In this document: piece by piece, positions 9,209 to 18,101 of the stretch
How the letters are laid out: every line of letters starts with the position of its first letter
Numbering within the stretch: the first letter of the stretch is position 1
From: Streptococcus constellatus
GTDB lineage: Bacteria; Bacillota; Bacilli; Lactobacillales; Streptococcaceae
DNA: 64,000 nt
Reading direction: 5' to 3'
Assembly: GCF_902167705.1 (NCBI RefSeq)
Contig: NZ_CABHMZ010000026.1
Coordinates: forward strand, 1 to 64,000
The notes under the pieces: generated by a model
Told to the model about the DNA's origin: nothing
Databases searched by the model: none
Seen by the model: only the letters and a program-made list of their open reading frames with translations
Made by a program: the position numbers and the translations under genes

Positions 9209-9652
9209 TCAACGATTCTTCGTATCTAACACAATCGTCACCGGTCCGTCATTGATTAACTCAACCTGCATATCAGCTGCGAAAACACCTGTTTTAACAG
9301 GTATTTCTCGACCTAGCAATTCGTTAAAATCATCATACAATTGACTAGCCAAGTCTGGTTGAGCAACGCCTGTAAAAGCTGGACGATTCCCTTTTTTTGT
9401 ATCTGCGTAAAGGGTAAATTGAGAAATAGAGAGAATTTCTCCTTTCACATCTTCGACAGATAAATTCATTTTATCTTCTTTATCTGAAAAAATCCGCATA
9501 TTGGCAATTTTTCTTGCTGCATATTCTACATCTTCTTGAGCATCATCTGGTGCTACACCGACTAGTAACAGCAGTCCTTGCTGAATCTGATTGTAAAGTT
9601 CGCTATCAATTGATACCGAAGCTCGCTTCACACGCTGAATCACTATTTTCAT
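9209..9652 (-). CDS. dtd: D-aminoacyl-tRNA deacylase
   Basis: Removes D-amino acids (and glycine from tRNA-Ala) from mischarged tRNAs. The 147 residues show both catalytic signatures: SQFTLYA near residue 79 and the Gly-cisPro motif NDGPVT near the C-terminus. The open frame extends 12 codons upstream, but the methionine of [13 protein letters not shown] is the family start and has AGGAAG 6 bases before it. It is the downstream partner of rel in a conserved streptococcal pair separated by 79 bases. Confidence 0.95.
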   Translation of the reverse strand: MKIVIQRVKRASVSIDSELYNQIQQGLLLLVGVAPDDAQEDVEYAARKIANMRIFSDKEDKMNLSVEDVKGEILSISQFTLYADTKKGNRPAFTGVAQPDLASQLYDDFNELLGREIPVKTGVFAADMQVELINDGPVTIVLDTKNR

Positions 9653-9731
9653 TTTGAACTTCCTATTTTTATATTGAGAAAAAATCACAAGAGATTGCTT
9701 GAGTAGAATCTTTCTGCTCTGCTGTTCTCAC

Positions 9732-11948
9732 TTAGCCATTTGTCCGTTTAACCGAATAGACTTCCGGCACACTCTTAATCTTATCAACTACTGTTGTCAG
9801 CATAGATAGATTAGCAATTCCGAAAGAAACATGGATATTGGCAAATTTCATATCTTTGGTTGGCTGTGCATTGACGGTGGAAATATTTTTGGTTGTGTTG
9901 GACAAGACTTGCAAGACATCATTCAAAAGGCCAGTGCGATTGAGACCATATATATCAATGTGAGCAGTGTATTCCTTAACAGAACTATTGTCTTCCCATT
10001 CGACATCAATCAAGCGCTGCTCATAATTTTCCTGCGCTCGTAGATTCATACAGTCCTTACGATGAATGGCAACCCCGCGCCCCTTTGTAATGTACCCGAC
10101 AATCTCATCACCAGGAACTGGATTACAACATTTGGCAATCCGTATCAAAAGCCCTGACGCACCTTGGATAATGACGCCGCCCTCATGTTTGACCTTGAGG
10201 GTGTCCTTGTTTTCAACCTTGACTTCACCGCCCTTAACAAGCTCTTCTGCTTCAGCTCTTGCTTTAGCACGCTCTTCTTCACGGCGTTCTCTTTCTGTCA
10301 AACGATTAAAAATCGAAACAGCACTAACTTCACCAAAACCAATCGCCGCAAAAAGAGTTTCCTCTGTTTTGTAGCTCGTTTTTTGCAGGACTTCTTCCAT
10401 GTGTCTTTTGTCCATGTATTTGTTAGCCACATAGCCATTTTCTTGAAATTGTGCTTGCAGAAGTTCTCGACCTTTAGAAATGGATAATTCCTTGTCTTGA
10501 TTTTTGAAAAATTGACGAATTTTATTGCGTGCCTTGCTAGTCTTAACAAGGTTAATCCAGTCACGACTCGGTCCAAAGGAATTGGAACTGGTAATAATCT
10601 CAACTTGGTCCCCTGTTTTTAACTTCGTAGTCAAGGGCACCATGCGACCATTTACCTTTGCACCAACCGCTTTTTCACCCACTTTTGTATGGATTTCATA
10701 GGCAAAATCAATCGGTCCTGAGTCTTTTGGCAGCGAACGAACAGCACCATCCGGCGTGAAGACATAGATTTCTTCAGCAAGGTAATTTTCCTTGACGGAA
10801 TCCACAAAATCCTGTGCATCATTGGACTGGTCTTGGAGTTCCATCATCTCCTTAATCCAATTCATCCCAATCGCCGATTCTTTGCTATCAACCTGCCCTT
10901 TAATACCTTTTTTATAGGCCCAGTGTGCAGCAACCCCGTATTCTGCCACTTCGTGCATTTCTTTGGTCCGAATTTGAAACTCAATCGGTCCCTTAGGCCC
11001 ATAGACGGTCGTATGGATTGACTGGTAACCATTTGCCTTGCGATTAGCAATATAATCTTTAAAACGTCCGGGCATTGGTCGCCAGAGTTCATGAATGTAG
11101 CCCAACATAGCATACACATCACTTTGCGTATCTAAAATGCAACGAATAGCGATCAAGTCATAAATCTCATCAAAACGCTTTTTCTTGTCCTGCATTTTCC
11201 GATAAATGGAGTAAATATGTTTAGGGCGACCATAGATTTGCCCATGAAGATTGCGCTCAGAAGCATAGGTTTCAATCTTGTGAACCACTTCGTCAACTAA
11301 ATCCTCACGTTCCCGACGTTTTTCCTTCATCAGGTGGGAAATCTTATAAAACTCTGTCGGATTCAAATATCGAAAAGCCAAATCTTCTAGTTCCCATTTG
11401 ACGCTCGAAATCCCCAAACGATGAGCTAATGGAGCATAAATTTCCATGGTTTCGCGTGAGATGCGTTCCTGTTTGTCTTTGCGCAGGTGCTTAAGTGTTC
11501 TCATATTGTGCAAACGGTCTGCTAGTTTTACCAAAATGACACGGATATCCTTGGACATCGCCATTAGCATTTTGCGGTGGTTTTCAGCCAACTGTTCCTC
11601 GTGAGACATATACTTGACTTTACCAAGTTTGGTCACACCATCGACAATCACGCGCACATCATGTCCAAATTCGCCTTCCAAATCGTCCAAAGTTGCAGCT
11701 GTGTCTTCTACAACATCATGTAAAAAACCGCAAGCGACACTGACCGCATCCAACTTTAGCTTAGCTAAAATCCCTGCCACTTGAATCGGATGGATGATAT
11801 ATGGCTCACCTGATTGGCGAAATTGCCCCCGATGCCGATCTACCGCATAAAAAAGAGCTTTTTGAATCAAGGTGACGTCTTCTGATGATAAATATTTTCT
11901 AGTAAGAGCGACCACTTGATCGCCCGTCAAATTCACTTCTTTTGGCAT
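9732..11948 (-). CDS. relA: bifunctional (p)ppGpp synthetase/hydrolase, RelA/SpoT family
   Basis: Long Rel protein of 738 residues that makes and degrades the stringent-response alarmone. The hydrolase HD domain is intact, with His53, His77-Asp78 and the Glu-Asp pair at 81-82 (FLHDVVEDT). The synthetase domain contains the R-X-K-D-like YEIYDLIAIR region and EFQIRT. The TGS domain (VFTPDGAVRSLPKDS) starts near residue 390, then the zinc-finger region (AKCCNPVPGDEIVGY) and the C-terminal ACT domain. All regulatory parts are present, so both activities are expected. The start has GGAGAG 6 bases upstream. Confidence 0.96.
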   Translation of the reverse strand: MPKEVNLTGDQVVALTRKYLSSEDVTLIQKALFYAVDRHRGQFRQSGEPYIIHPIQVAGILAKLKLDAVSVACGFLHDVVEDTAATLDDLEGEFGHDVRVIVDGVTKLGKVKYMSHEEQLAENHRKMLMAMSKDIRVILVKLADRLHNMRTLKHLRKDKQERISRETMEIYAPLAHRLGISSVKWELEDLAFRYLNPTEFYKISHLMKEKRREREDLVDEVVHKIETYASERNLHGQIYGRPKHIYSIYRKMQDKKKRFDEIYDLIAIRCILDTQSDVYAMLGYIHELWRPMPGRFKDYIANRKANGYQSIHTTVYGPKGPIEFQIRTKEMHEVAEYGVAAHWAYKKGIKGQVDSKESAIGMNWIKEMMELQDQSNDAQDFVDSVKENYLAEEIYVFTPDGAVRSLPKDSGPIDFAYEIHTKVGEKAVGAKVNGRMVPLTTKLKTGDQVEIITSSNSFGPSRDWINLVKTSKARNKIRQFFKNQDKELSISKGRELLQAQFQENGYVANKYMDKRHMEEVLQKTSYKTEETLFAAIGFGEVSAVSIFNRLTERERREEERAKARAEAEELVKGGEVKVENKDTLKVKHEGGVIIQGASGLLIRIAKCCNPVPGDEIVGYITKGRGVAIHRKDCMNLRAQENYEQRLIDVEWEDNSSVKEYTAHIDIYGLNRTGLLNDVLQVLSNTTKNISTVNAQPTKDMKFANIHVSFGIANLSMLTTVVDKIKSVPEVYSVKRTNG

Positions 11949-12108
11949 TTTCTCTCTCCAGTTCTTCCTACCATTTTATCATTTTTAGACCGATATGAAA
12001 ACAAGGAAATACAGAAGAAAGCAATAGAATCATAAGAAATACCTAAAAGCTGCAGATTCAATACCATTTCCCCAATACTAGGAAAAAGAACATGGCACCA
12101 TTTCAGGT

Positions 12109-12136
12109 AAAAAGCCCGCCTTTAAATAGGCGGGTT
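12109..12136 (-). terminator. terminator overlapping the end of the 48-codon ORF
   Basis: The 7-bp GC-rich stem (cccgcct 12115-12121 with aggcggg 12128-12134) is followed by TTTTT on the minus strand. Its 5' arm is formed by the last codons (Asn-Pro-Pro-Ile-stop) of the small gene. Confidence 0.8.
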
Positions 12137-12268
12137 GTGATGGAAGAGGTGATGCTTTTCTGCATGTAGCATATCTCCGATAAATTCAACATAAGCATAA
12201 ATGAGATAGCAAGCTGATACAACACCTAAAATAGCAATAAACAGCTCAAATAAGGTAGATAAAGACAT
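12122..12268 (-). CDS. small membrane protein with histidine-rich tail
   Basis: Forty-eight residues starting MSLSTLFELFIAILG, with AGGAGG six bases before the ATG. The longer frame starting at 12310 has no ribosome site. A single hydrophobic helix covers about residues 5-30 (with YLIYAYVEF), then a short tail GDMLHAEKHHLFHHNPPI with five histidines. It has its own promoter (12374-12402) and terminator, so it is probably a real monocistronic gene. I do not recognise the family. The histidine cluster could bind metal, but nothing around it confirms this. Confidence 0.7.
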   Translation of the reverse strand: MSLSTLFELFIAILGVVSACYLIYAYVEFIGDMLHAEKHHLFHHNPPI

Positions 12269-12373
12269 GATGAACCTCCTCTCCTTACCAAGCAAAAGCA
12301 GTTTTCGCAATCTAGCCAGCAGATTTGTTTCCGTACTTCCATCCTTTCTAGCTAAACTAGATATTTCACTTAT

Positions 12374-12402
12374 ATTATACCAAAGTTAGGAGCTAAGAAC
12401 AA
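12374..12402 (-). promoter_or_regulatory. promoter of the 48-codon gene
   Basis: TTGTTC (12397-12402) and TATAAT (12374-12379, preceded by TGG) with 17-base spacing. They imply a leader of about 100 bases. Confidence 0.65.
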
Positions 12403-12434
12403 TGGAAATGAGCTCGATCAATGAAACTTTCCGG

Positions 12435-13175
12435 CTACATCAACTCTGTCAAAACACTAACCGCACTTAATGCGTAAAGTGGAGCTGTCTCTGTCCGCAA
12501 GATACGTGGACCCAGCCCTGCCAGTATCGCTCCTGTCTCTTCCAATGTGGCAATTTCTGCTGGAGACAGACCGCCTTCTGGACCAAAAACAAATAAAATC
12601 CGACTTCCTTTTTTGAGTCCAGTCACAACCTTGACCAAAGCAGCAGACTCTCCCTCTTTAGCAGATTCCTCATAAGCTACAATGACGCGGTCAAACTGGC
12701 TCAAACAATCTAAAAAATCCATTTTCTTCTCGAAAAGTCGAACTTCTGGTACCCAATTGCGTTTGCTCTGCTCTGCTGCTCCCAAAACAATCTTCTCTAG
12801 TTTGTCTGCTTTTTTAGCAAGTTTCTTACCGTCCCACTTGGCAACAGACCAGTCGGCCGGAAAGGCCCAGATAGCAGCTGCACCCAGTTCCGTCGTTTTC
12901 TGAGCTACCCATTCCAGCTTGTCTCCTTTGGGAAAGCCAGAAGCAATCGTCACATGAATCGGCAGCTCCGCGTTGTCTGGTAAATCTTCTACCAGATTCA
13001 GCACATGGCGCTCTCTATCTGCAACTCTTGCTAGGCGTTTAATACCATCCTCAAAAACCAGCACTACCTCATCATCTTCTACCAAACGCATAACAGAAAA
13101 CATATGCTTCACTGTATCCTTGTCCCTCACAGTCAGTGGGGATTGGACGACTCCCTTGATAAAATACTGCTGCAT
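12435..13175 (-). CDS. rsmE: 16S rRNA (uracil-1498-N3)-methyltransferase
   Basis: SPOUT-class methyltransferase of 246 residues that modifies U1498 of 16S rRNA. The N-terminal PUA-like part (MQQYFIKG, HMFSVMRL) is followed by the knotted SAM-binding domain with FVFGPEGGLSPAEIATL and the conserved end LGPRILRTETAPLYALS. It abuts prmA exactly: the start codon directly follows the prmA stop. The two are conserved neighbours and co-transcribed, both modifying the translation apparatus. Confidence 0.95.
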   Translation of the reverse strand: MQQYFIKGVVQSPLTVRDKDTVKHMFSVMRLVEDDEVVLVFEDGIKRLARVADRERHVLNLVEDLPDNAELPIHVTIASGFPKGDKLEWVAQKTTELGAAAIWAFPADWSVAKWDGKKLAKKADKLEKIVLGAAEQSKRNWVPEVRLFEKKMDFLDCLSQFDRVIVAYEESAKEGESAALVKVVTGLKKGSRILFVFGPEGGLSPAEIATLEETGAILAGLGPRILRTETAPLYALSAVSVLTELM

Positions 13176-14129
13176 TTAGCCTCCTATCACGCCGGAAATA
13201 TTCTGTGTTTTCTTAAATACACAGGCATGCCATTCGCCTTGTATCATATGAGTTTCTAAGAAAAATCCAGCAGCTTCAACCGACTCTCTTACCATGTTCC
13301 ATTTCTCGGAAATAATGCCACTCATAATCAGGTAGCCTTCATTCTTGAGCAAACGGTATGCATCATCAGTCAGATTTACCAGAATATCCGCTAAAATATT
13401 GGCTACAATGACATTCGCTTTAATATCCACACCCCGCAAGAGATCGCCAGTAGCTACCTGAATATTCTCCATATTTGCATTCAGTTCAATATTCTCCTGC
13501 GCCACACGTACAGCTATTTCGTCTAAATCATACGCATAAATCTTTTTTGCACCCAAGAGTGAGCTTGCTATAGAAAGGACTCCACTACCTGTCCCTACAT
13601 CCAGCACCGTCTCACCACCTCGTAGTACTTGTTCTAAGGCAAAGAGACTCATCTTGGTCGTTGGATGAGTCCCTGTGCCAAAGGCCATGCCGGGATCCAG
13701 CTTAATCAGCTTCTCTCCCAGTCCCGCTTCATAGTCCGTCCAAGATGGCACGATAGTCAAATCATGGGTAATCCGAGCTGGTTCAAAATATTTTTTCCAA
13801 TTGTCCACCCAATCTTGCTCTGCCAATTCTTGCTGAGTCAAACAGACCTGACCCGTTTCTAAGCCAAAGTCTGTTAGCTCTTTCAGCCGGGCGTGGACCT
13901 GGGCCTTGACCACCTCCATATCTACCGTATCAGGATAGTAGCCAGTGATTCGGACCTGTTTCTCTTGCTTAACCTCTGGGAAAATCTCCCCATAGATACC
14001 CACCTGACCCAAATAGTCCGCACTGTCATCAATAGCCACGCCCTGACAGCCTGACTCAATCAGAATATTGGCTGTCGCTTCCTCGGATTCCCTATCTACC
14101 TCAATCGTTAATTCCTGCCATGTATCCAT
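13176..14129 (-). CDS. prmA: ribosomal protein L11 methyltransferase
   Basis: Trimethylates ribosomal protein L11. The 317 residues include the N-terminal substrate-recognition domain, the linker with [12 protein letters not shown], and the class I SAM domain with motif [15 protein letters not shown] (about 175-188). The motif IV segment [11 protein letters not shown] contains the N-I-L pattern typical of PrmA. First gene of the prmA-rsmE pair. The upstream GNAT and Nudix genes may be part of the same transcript, with only 15 bases of gap. Confidence 0.95.
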   Translation of the reverse strand: MDTWQELTIEVDRESEEATANILIESGCQGVAIDDSADYLGQVGIYGEIFPEVKQEKQVRITGYYPDTVDMEVVKAQVHARLKELTDFGLETGQVCLTQQELAEQDWVDNWKKYFEPARITHDLTIVPSWTDYEAGLGEKLIKLDPGMAFGTGTHPTTKMSLFALEQVLRGGETVLDVGTGSGVLSIASSLLGAKKIYAYDLDEIAVRVAQENIELNANMENIQVATGDLLRGVDIKANVIVANILADILVNLTDDAYRLLKNEGYLIMSGIISEKWNMVRESVEAAGFFLETHMIQGEWHACVFKKTQNISGVIGG

Positions 14130-14144
14130 TACTCACTCCTTATT

Positions 14145-14615
14145 TCACTCAATTGTTTTGGTCATATAAACCATATCCATATCCTCTTTTTCCGGCTTGA
14201 TATGGGTTTTCCGGTAGCCATTTTTCTCATAAAAGCCCACCATAGCCTCATCCTGCAAGACAGTGCACAAATCCCATTGTTTGGCAGCTGAGAACTGTTC
14301 CTCTACAAGTTTCAAACCTGCTGAACCAATTCCCCGGCCTTGATAATCGGGCAGAATCGCCGCTGTTCCCAGCCAACACTCTGTCTGCTCATCGTTGGTC
14401 TGGATACGGATAAACCCACACACTTCCTCATCATCCTTGACAAAATAATAAAAGCTATTAGGACGTTCTGCCAGCTTCCACTGGATGCGCTCCCGCTCTT
14501 CCAGATAAGGATCATACTCATCCTGATATTTGTCATAAACTGCCTTAAAAGCAGCCCGCTGAATACTGACAATGGTTTCTAAATCTGTAGCTTCTGCTTG
14601 TTCTATATAAATCAT
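14145..14615 (-). CDS. GNAT-family N-acetyltransferase
   Basis: A 156-residue single-domain acetyltransferase of the Gcn5 superfamily. The acetyl-CoA pyrophosphate loop is ILPDYQGRGIGSAGL (about 88-102) and the C-terminal FYEKNGYRKT segment is the usual beta-6/alpha-4 region. The substrate cannot be predicted. It overlaps the upstream Nudix gene by four bases (ATGA type), so translation is coupled. Confidence 0.88.
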   Translation of the reverse strand: MIYIEQAEATDLETIVSIQRAAFKAVYDKYQDEYDPYLEERERIQWKLAERPNSFYYFVKDDEEVCGFIRIQTNDEQTECWLGTAAILPDYQGRGIGSAGLKLVEEQFSAAKQWDLCTVLQDEAMVGFYEKNGYRKTHIKPEKEDMDMVYMTKTIE

Positions 14616-15058
14616 CTTTGAACCTCCTCCAAATAATCTCTCAATCTACTTTTCAACTGTGGAATGACGTTTTCGTCTGCTAATAATTCTTCTATATTTA
14701 CCAATTTGTAGCCCTGTCCTTCATTACCAAAGACAATCTGAGCAATCTCCTTCTGGCTAATCACTCCCACTATAAACACAGAGGTCTTAGCCGGATTGAC
14801 AATGCCTTGGTAGGCTTTGACCCAAAGAATTGAGCTTTCCTTAATCGTAATGCCTAATTCCTCAAAAACTTCTCGCTTGATACACTCAAAAGGCGTTTCT
14901 TCCTTTTCTCTCCCACCGCCAGGAAAATCCCACATATTGGGATAAGAAATAGTGGGAATATCGTCTCTTAAAATGGTTAAAATTGTATCGCCATACAGCA
15001 AAGCAATTTTACAACCTGAAAAATCAAACGTTTGATACAAAACAGTCATATCACTCAT
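14612..15058 (-). CDS. Nudix hydrolase
   Basis: A 148-residue Nudix protein. The complete Nudix box G-x5-E-x7-REVFEELGI is visible (about residues 47-69, GGREKEETPFECIK then REVFEELGI). Substrates of such proteins are nucleoside diphosphate derivatives, and nothing here narrows that down. A second methionine at residue 4 is an alternative start. It is followed by the GNAT gene with a four-base overlap. Confidence 0.88.
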   Translation of the reverse strand: MSDMTVLYQTFDFSGCKIALLYGDTILTILRDDIPTISYPNMWDFPGGGREKEETPFECIKREVFEELGITIKESSILWVKAYQGIVNPAKTSVFIVGVISQKEIAQIVFGNEGQGYKLVNIEELLADENVIPQLKSRLRDYLEEVQR

Positions 15059-15106
15059 TCTTCCCTACCTCCGTAAAATCAGTGTTCTTCTTAGGCAGCT
15101 TGTATT

Positions 15107-15577
15107 TCAGTATCTCGGATAGGGATAAAAGTCCGTCTCTTTCAAATCTGCTCTGGCTTTTTCAAAAGCTTTATTATTCCAGACAATTTCAAATTCCTCT
15201 GCCGCTGGATCTGCCAGAAAATCCATGAGAGCATCTAATCCCTCTTCGGCTGTCTGCTTCAAAAAATCCACAAAGTAGGTCAAGAATTCACGAGACAAAC
15301 CTTTTTTTGGCTCGTAAGGAACAACTGTTAGATAATCCTCTGTTTCAAAGTGAGACTTAGCAGGATTATAAAAGAGAACGCTTTCTTCAAAGAAAATGTC
15401 TTCTGTGCTACTTTCTCCATCCACATCTAACAGTTCGATGCCATTTGCATTTTGTACTTCTAAGAGAAAGGACACTTCTACGGCATGATTCTTCTTATCC
15501 CAGTTTATCTCATAGTCAAATGGAAAGCATTGCCCCATTTCTTCATTTAATATATCCAAAAATCCATATTTAACCAT
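15107..15577 (-). CDS. DUF3013-type protein of unknown function
   Basis: An acidic 156-residue cytoplasmic protein (MVKYGFLDILNEEMGQ) with no membrane segment. The sequence resembles the DUF3013 proteins that streptococci carry near rarA and prmA. No catalytic motif is evident. It starts divergently from rarA, 101 bases away, and ends 48 bases before the Nudix gene, so it may lead the Nudix-GNAT-prmA-rsmE transcript. Confidence 0.8.
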   Translation of the reverse strand: MVKYGFLDILNEEMGQCFPFDYEINWDKKNHAVEVSFLLEVQNANGIELLDVDGESSTEDIFFEESVLFYNPAKSHFETEDYLTVVPYEPKKGLSREFLTYFVDFLKQTAEEGLDALMDFLADPAAEEFEIVWNNKAFEKARADLKETDFYPYPRY

Positions 15578-15678
15578 AGCCAGCCTCTCTCCAATCCTTT
15601 AAAATGTGTTAAAATAGATACAACTATAGTAACATAAATCACAACAGTTGAAAAGAATACCAGTAAGGAGGAAAACGT

Positions 15679-16950
15679 ATGCCAGAAAATTTAGCTATCC
15701 GCATGCGACCTAAAAATATTGATCAGGTCATCGGTCAGAAACATCTGGTCGGCGAAGGAAAAATTATTCGTCGCATGGTGGAAGCCAATCGTCTGTCTTC
15801 TATGATTCTCTACGGACCGCCCGGCATCGGTAAGACTTCCATTGCTTCTGCCATCGCTGGTACTACAAAATTTGCTTTTCGGACCTTTAATGCTACCGTT
15901 GATAGTAAGAAGCGTCTGCAAGAGATTGCGGAAGAAGCCAAGTTCTCTGGTGGTTTGGTGCTACTTTTAGACGAGATTCACCGTTTGGATAAGACAAAGC
16001 AGGACTTCCTCCTCCCTCTGTTAGAAAACGGTCTAATCATCATGATTGGTGCCACAACAGAAAATCCTTTTTTCTCCGTCACTCCCGCTATTCGCAGCCG
16101 GGTACAGATTTTCGAGCTGGAGCCTCTGACAAATGACGATATTAAACAAGCTATTCAAACAGCCTTGGCAGACACCGAACGAGGTTTTGATTTTCCTGTC
16201 CAATTAGATGATGACGCACTGGACTTCATTGCCACTTCCACGAATGGAGATCTGCGCTCAGCCTTTAATTCTCTAGATTTAGCAGTCCTCTCTACCTCAG
16301 CGGATAATTCAGGCGTTCGCCATATCACTCTAGATATTATGGAAAACAGCCTACAAAAGAGCTACATCACTATGGACAAGGACGGGGATGGTCACTATGA
16401 CGTCCTGTCCGCCTTACAGAAGTCTATTCGGGGGTCTGATGTCAATGCCAGTCTCCATTATGCAGCTCGCTTGATTGAAGCTGGAGACCTTCCCAGCCTC
16501 GCACGACGCCTGACGGTCATTGCTTATGAAGACATTGGTTTGGCAAATCCCGATGCTCAGATTCATACAGTGACCGCACTTGAAGCCGCTCAAAAAATTG
16601 GGTTCCCAGAAGCTCGCATCCTCATTGCCAACATTGTCATTGACCTAGCACTTTCTCCTAAGTCCAACTCGGCCTACGTAGCCATAGACAAAGCACTCTC
16701 TGACTTGCGCCAGAACGGAAATCTCGCTATCCCTCGCCATCTACGAGACGGTCACTACGCTGGCAGTAAGGAGCTGGGAAATGCTAAAGATTACAAATAT
16801 CCACATAACTATCCTGGTAACTGGGTACAGCAAAACTATCTTCCTGAAAAAATAAAAAACGCCGATTATTTCACTCCGAACGAAAATGGAAAGTACGAAC
16901 GAGCCCTTGGAATGACTAAAAATAAGATTGATCAACTCAAAAACCACTAA
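15679..16950 (+). CDS. rarA: replication-associated recombination protein A (AAA+ ATPase)
   Basis: Clamp-loader-like AAA+ ATPase (RarA/MgsA/WRNIP1) acting at stalled replication forks. The 423 residues show Walker A GPPGIGKTS (46-54), Walker B LLLDEIHR, and sensor 1 GATTENPFF. The C-terminal tetramerisation region contains HYAARLIEAGDLPSLARRL. The ribosome site AAGGAGG lies 8 bases before the ATG. The 6S RNA gene begins about 70 bases after the stop, an association also seen in other Firmicutes. Confidence 0.95.
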   Translation: MPENLAIRMRPKNIDQVIGQKHLVGEGKIIRRMVEANRLSSMILYGPPGIGKTSIASAIAGTTKFAFRTFNATVDSKKRLQEIAEEAKFSGGLVLLLDEIHRLDKTKQDFLLPLLENGLIIMIGATTENPFFSVTPAIRSRVQIFELEPLTNDDIKQAIQTALADTERGFDFPVQLDDDALDFIATSTNGDLRSAFNSLDLAVLSTSADNSGVRHITLDIMENSLQKSYITMDKDGDGHYDVLSALQKSIRGSDVNASLHYAARLIEAGDLPSLARRLTVIAYEDIGLANPDAQIHTVTALEAAQKIGFPEARILIANIVIDLALSPKSNSAYVAIDKALSDLRQNGNLAIPRHLRDGHYAGSKELGNAKDYKYPHNYPGNWVQQNYLPEKIKNADYFTPNENGKYERALGMTKNKIDQLKNH

Positions 16951-16989
16951 AAAATCGTGGTATCGTTTGCAAAAAATCAATTTTTTCTC

Positions 16990-17017
16990 TTGAATTTTTC
17001 AAAAATTGTGGTATCAT
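16990..17017 (+). promoter_or_regulatory. 6S RNA promoter
   Basis: TTGAAT (16990-16995), 16 bases, then TGG-TATCAT (17012-17017). The predicted start is about 17024. Confidence 0.7.
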
Positions 17018-17023
17018 AATTAT

Positions 17024-17217
17024 AGAAACGCTGTGGTGTACGACTTCACACTTAAGTGTTGACCGACTATTTTTTGTATTATTAGGGAAACAAAAGATTT
17101 CTAACAGCTTGCAGGCCGTTTCACGCGGAAGCAGCTTCAGTTAGAGCGAGTTGCCCACCTGCTTAATTGCGCGGGTTCAATACAAATCGTGAAAGTTCGG
17201 CACCAATACAGCTTTTT
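17024..17217 (+). ncRNA. ssrS: 6S RNA
   Basis: The region between rarA and tRNA-Lys folds into a long rod. The ends close by GCTGT (17030-17034) with ACAGC (17208-17212), extended by GGTG/CACC. Internal arms surround a central unpaired zone, and the 3' half contains GCGCGGGTTCAATACAAATC. The end is followed by TTTTT. Size (about 190 nt), rod shape and position after rarA fit 6S RNA, which mimics an open promoter and sequesters the housekeeping RNA polymerase in stationary phase. It probably reads into the tRNA-Lys gene 10 bases downstream. Confidence 0.82.
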
Positions 17218-17222
17218 CTGTT

Positions 17223-17295
17223 GCCTCCTTAGCTCAGTTGGTAGAGCAGTGGACTCTTAATCCATGGGTCACAGGTTCGAGCCCTGTAGGGGGCA
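17223..17295 (+). tRNA. tRNA-Lys (anticodon CTT)
   Basis: A complete cloverleaf: 7-bp acceptor (GCCTCCT with AGGGGGC), D arm AGCTCAGTTGGTAGAGC, anticodon loop CTCTTAA giving CTT, and T arm with GGTTCGAGCC. The CCA end is not encoded (the gene ends CA then TAATA). Reads AAG codons. Confidence 0.97.
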
Positions 17296-17312
17296 TAATA
17301 AAATTTAAGTAG

Positions 17313-17337
17313 AAAGCCTATATGATAGGCTTTTTTG
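17313..17337 (+). terminator. terminator after tRNA-Lys
   Basis: Stem AAAGCCTA/TAGGCTTT with a five-base loop and a run of T residues, 18 bases after the tRNA. Confidence 0.9.
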
Positions 17338-17449
17338 TTGTTCTCACTTATAATCTTCTAACCTTGTTATAGTTACAAAAAATAATAAAACAGCCTTTTT
17401 TGTTCCACAAAAAGCCATACTAAAATTCTCAAACTATCTATTTCCTTTC

Positions 17450-17478
17450 TTGACATCTCCCATCAAAAGAGTTAAAAT
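17450..17478 (+). promoter_or_regulatory. promoter of the frameshifted membrane gene
   Basis: TTGACA (17450-17455), 17 bases, TAAAAT (17473-17478). A 13-base direct repeat ATTCTCAAACTAT flanks it at 17425-17437 and 17485-17497, exactly 60 bases apart. Confidence 0.65.
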
Positions 17479-17517
17479 GCTTTCATTCTCAAACTATACT
17501 ATATAGGGGATGTAGAT

Positions 17518-18031
17518 ATGAAATTTTCTAATTGTTTATTGCTATTTCTTGCAGGAACTGTTCTTGCTTTATTAACACTTTTTCTATTTACAGAGCCAGC
17601 AGCTAATCTTGTTGCTTACAGCTGGTGGATTGCATTTGGTTTATTGGTTGCTTCTATAGCGGCTATTTTAAACTATTTCTCTGTGCTAAAAGAGCTTCGC
17701 TCACCTATTTATCTTTTTCAAAGATTATCAACCTGCTCTTAGCTCTTTACCTCGTTGCCTATGGATTGTGACCTTACCTGTCATCATTCCAACCATTTTA
17801 GGAATTTAGTTAATTGTAGAAGCCATTATTGCTTTCTTTAAAGGTAATTGTCTAGGACTGATTTTCTCTGCTATTGGCAATCACATCATGTGGGTGGCGC
17901 TACTTGTATTTCTGCTTAGATTAGTCATTTTGTTCAATCCAATAGCTACAAGCGTCTTTGTCATTTATGCCGTTGCTTTTGCATTTTTAATTGCTGGTTT
18001 TACCTATATCGTTGATGCCTTTCGTAAATAA
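17518..18031 (+). pseudogene. small multi-pass membrane protein gene broken by a frameshift and a nonsense codon
   Basis: The first frame reads MKFSNCLLLFLAGTVLALL and is hydrophobic to about KELRSP, then ends out of frame at 17742. From about 17702 the next frame continues with WIVTLPVIIPTILGI, meets an in-frame TAG at 17807, and resumes as LIVEAIIAFFKGNCLG through four hydrophobic stretches to FRK and TAA at 18029. The original product would have been about 170 residues with about five membrane helices. A strong promoter, a ribosome site (gggga) and a terminator still flank it, so decay is recent. I do not recognise the family. Confidence 0.75.
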
Positions 18032-18060
18032 TCTAGCTGCCATTTTGGGTATATTAAAAT

Positions 18061-18089
18061 AGCTGGGAAGTTACATTCTCAGCTTTTTC
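18061..18089 (+). terminator. terminator after the broken membrane gene
   Basis: A 9-bp stem (agctgggaa with ttctcagct) followed by TTTTT on the plus strand. Confidence 0.8.
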
Positions 18090-18101
18090 ATATCTTATTT
18101 G

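Noticed and set aside
14340..14582. Overlapping plus- and minus-strand frames in the GNAT and prmA region
   Set aside because: Shadow frames of well-supported genes, with no family resemblance or start signals.
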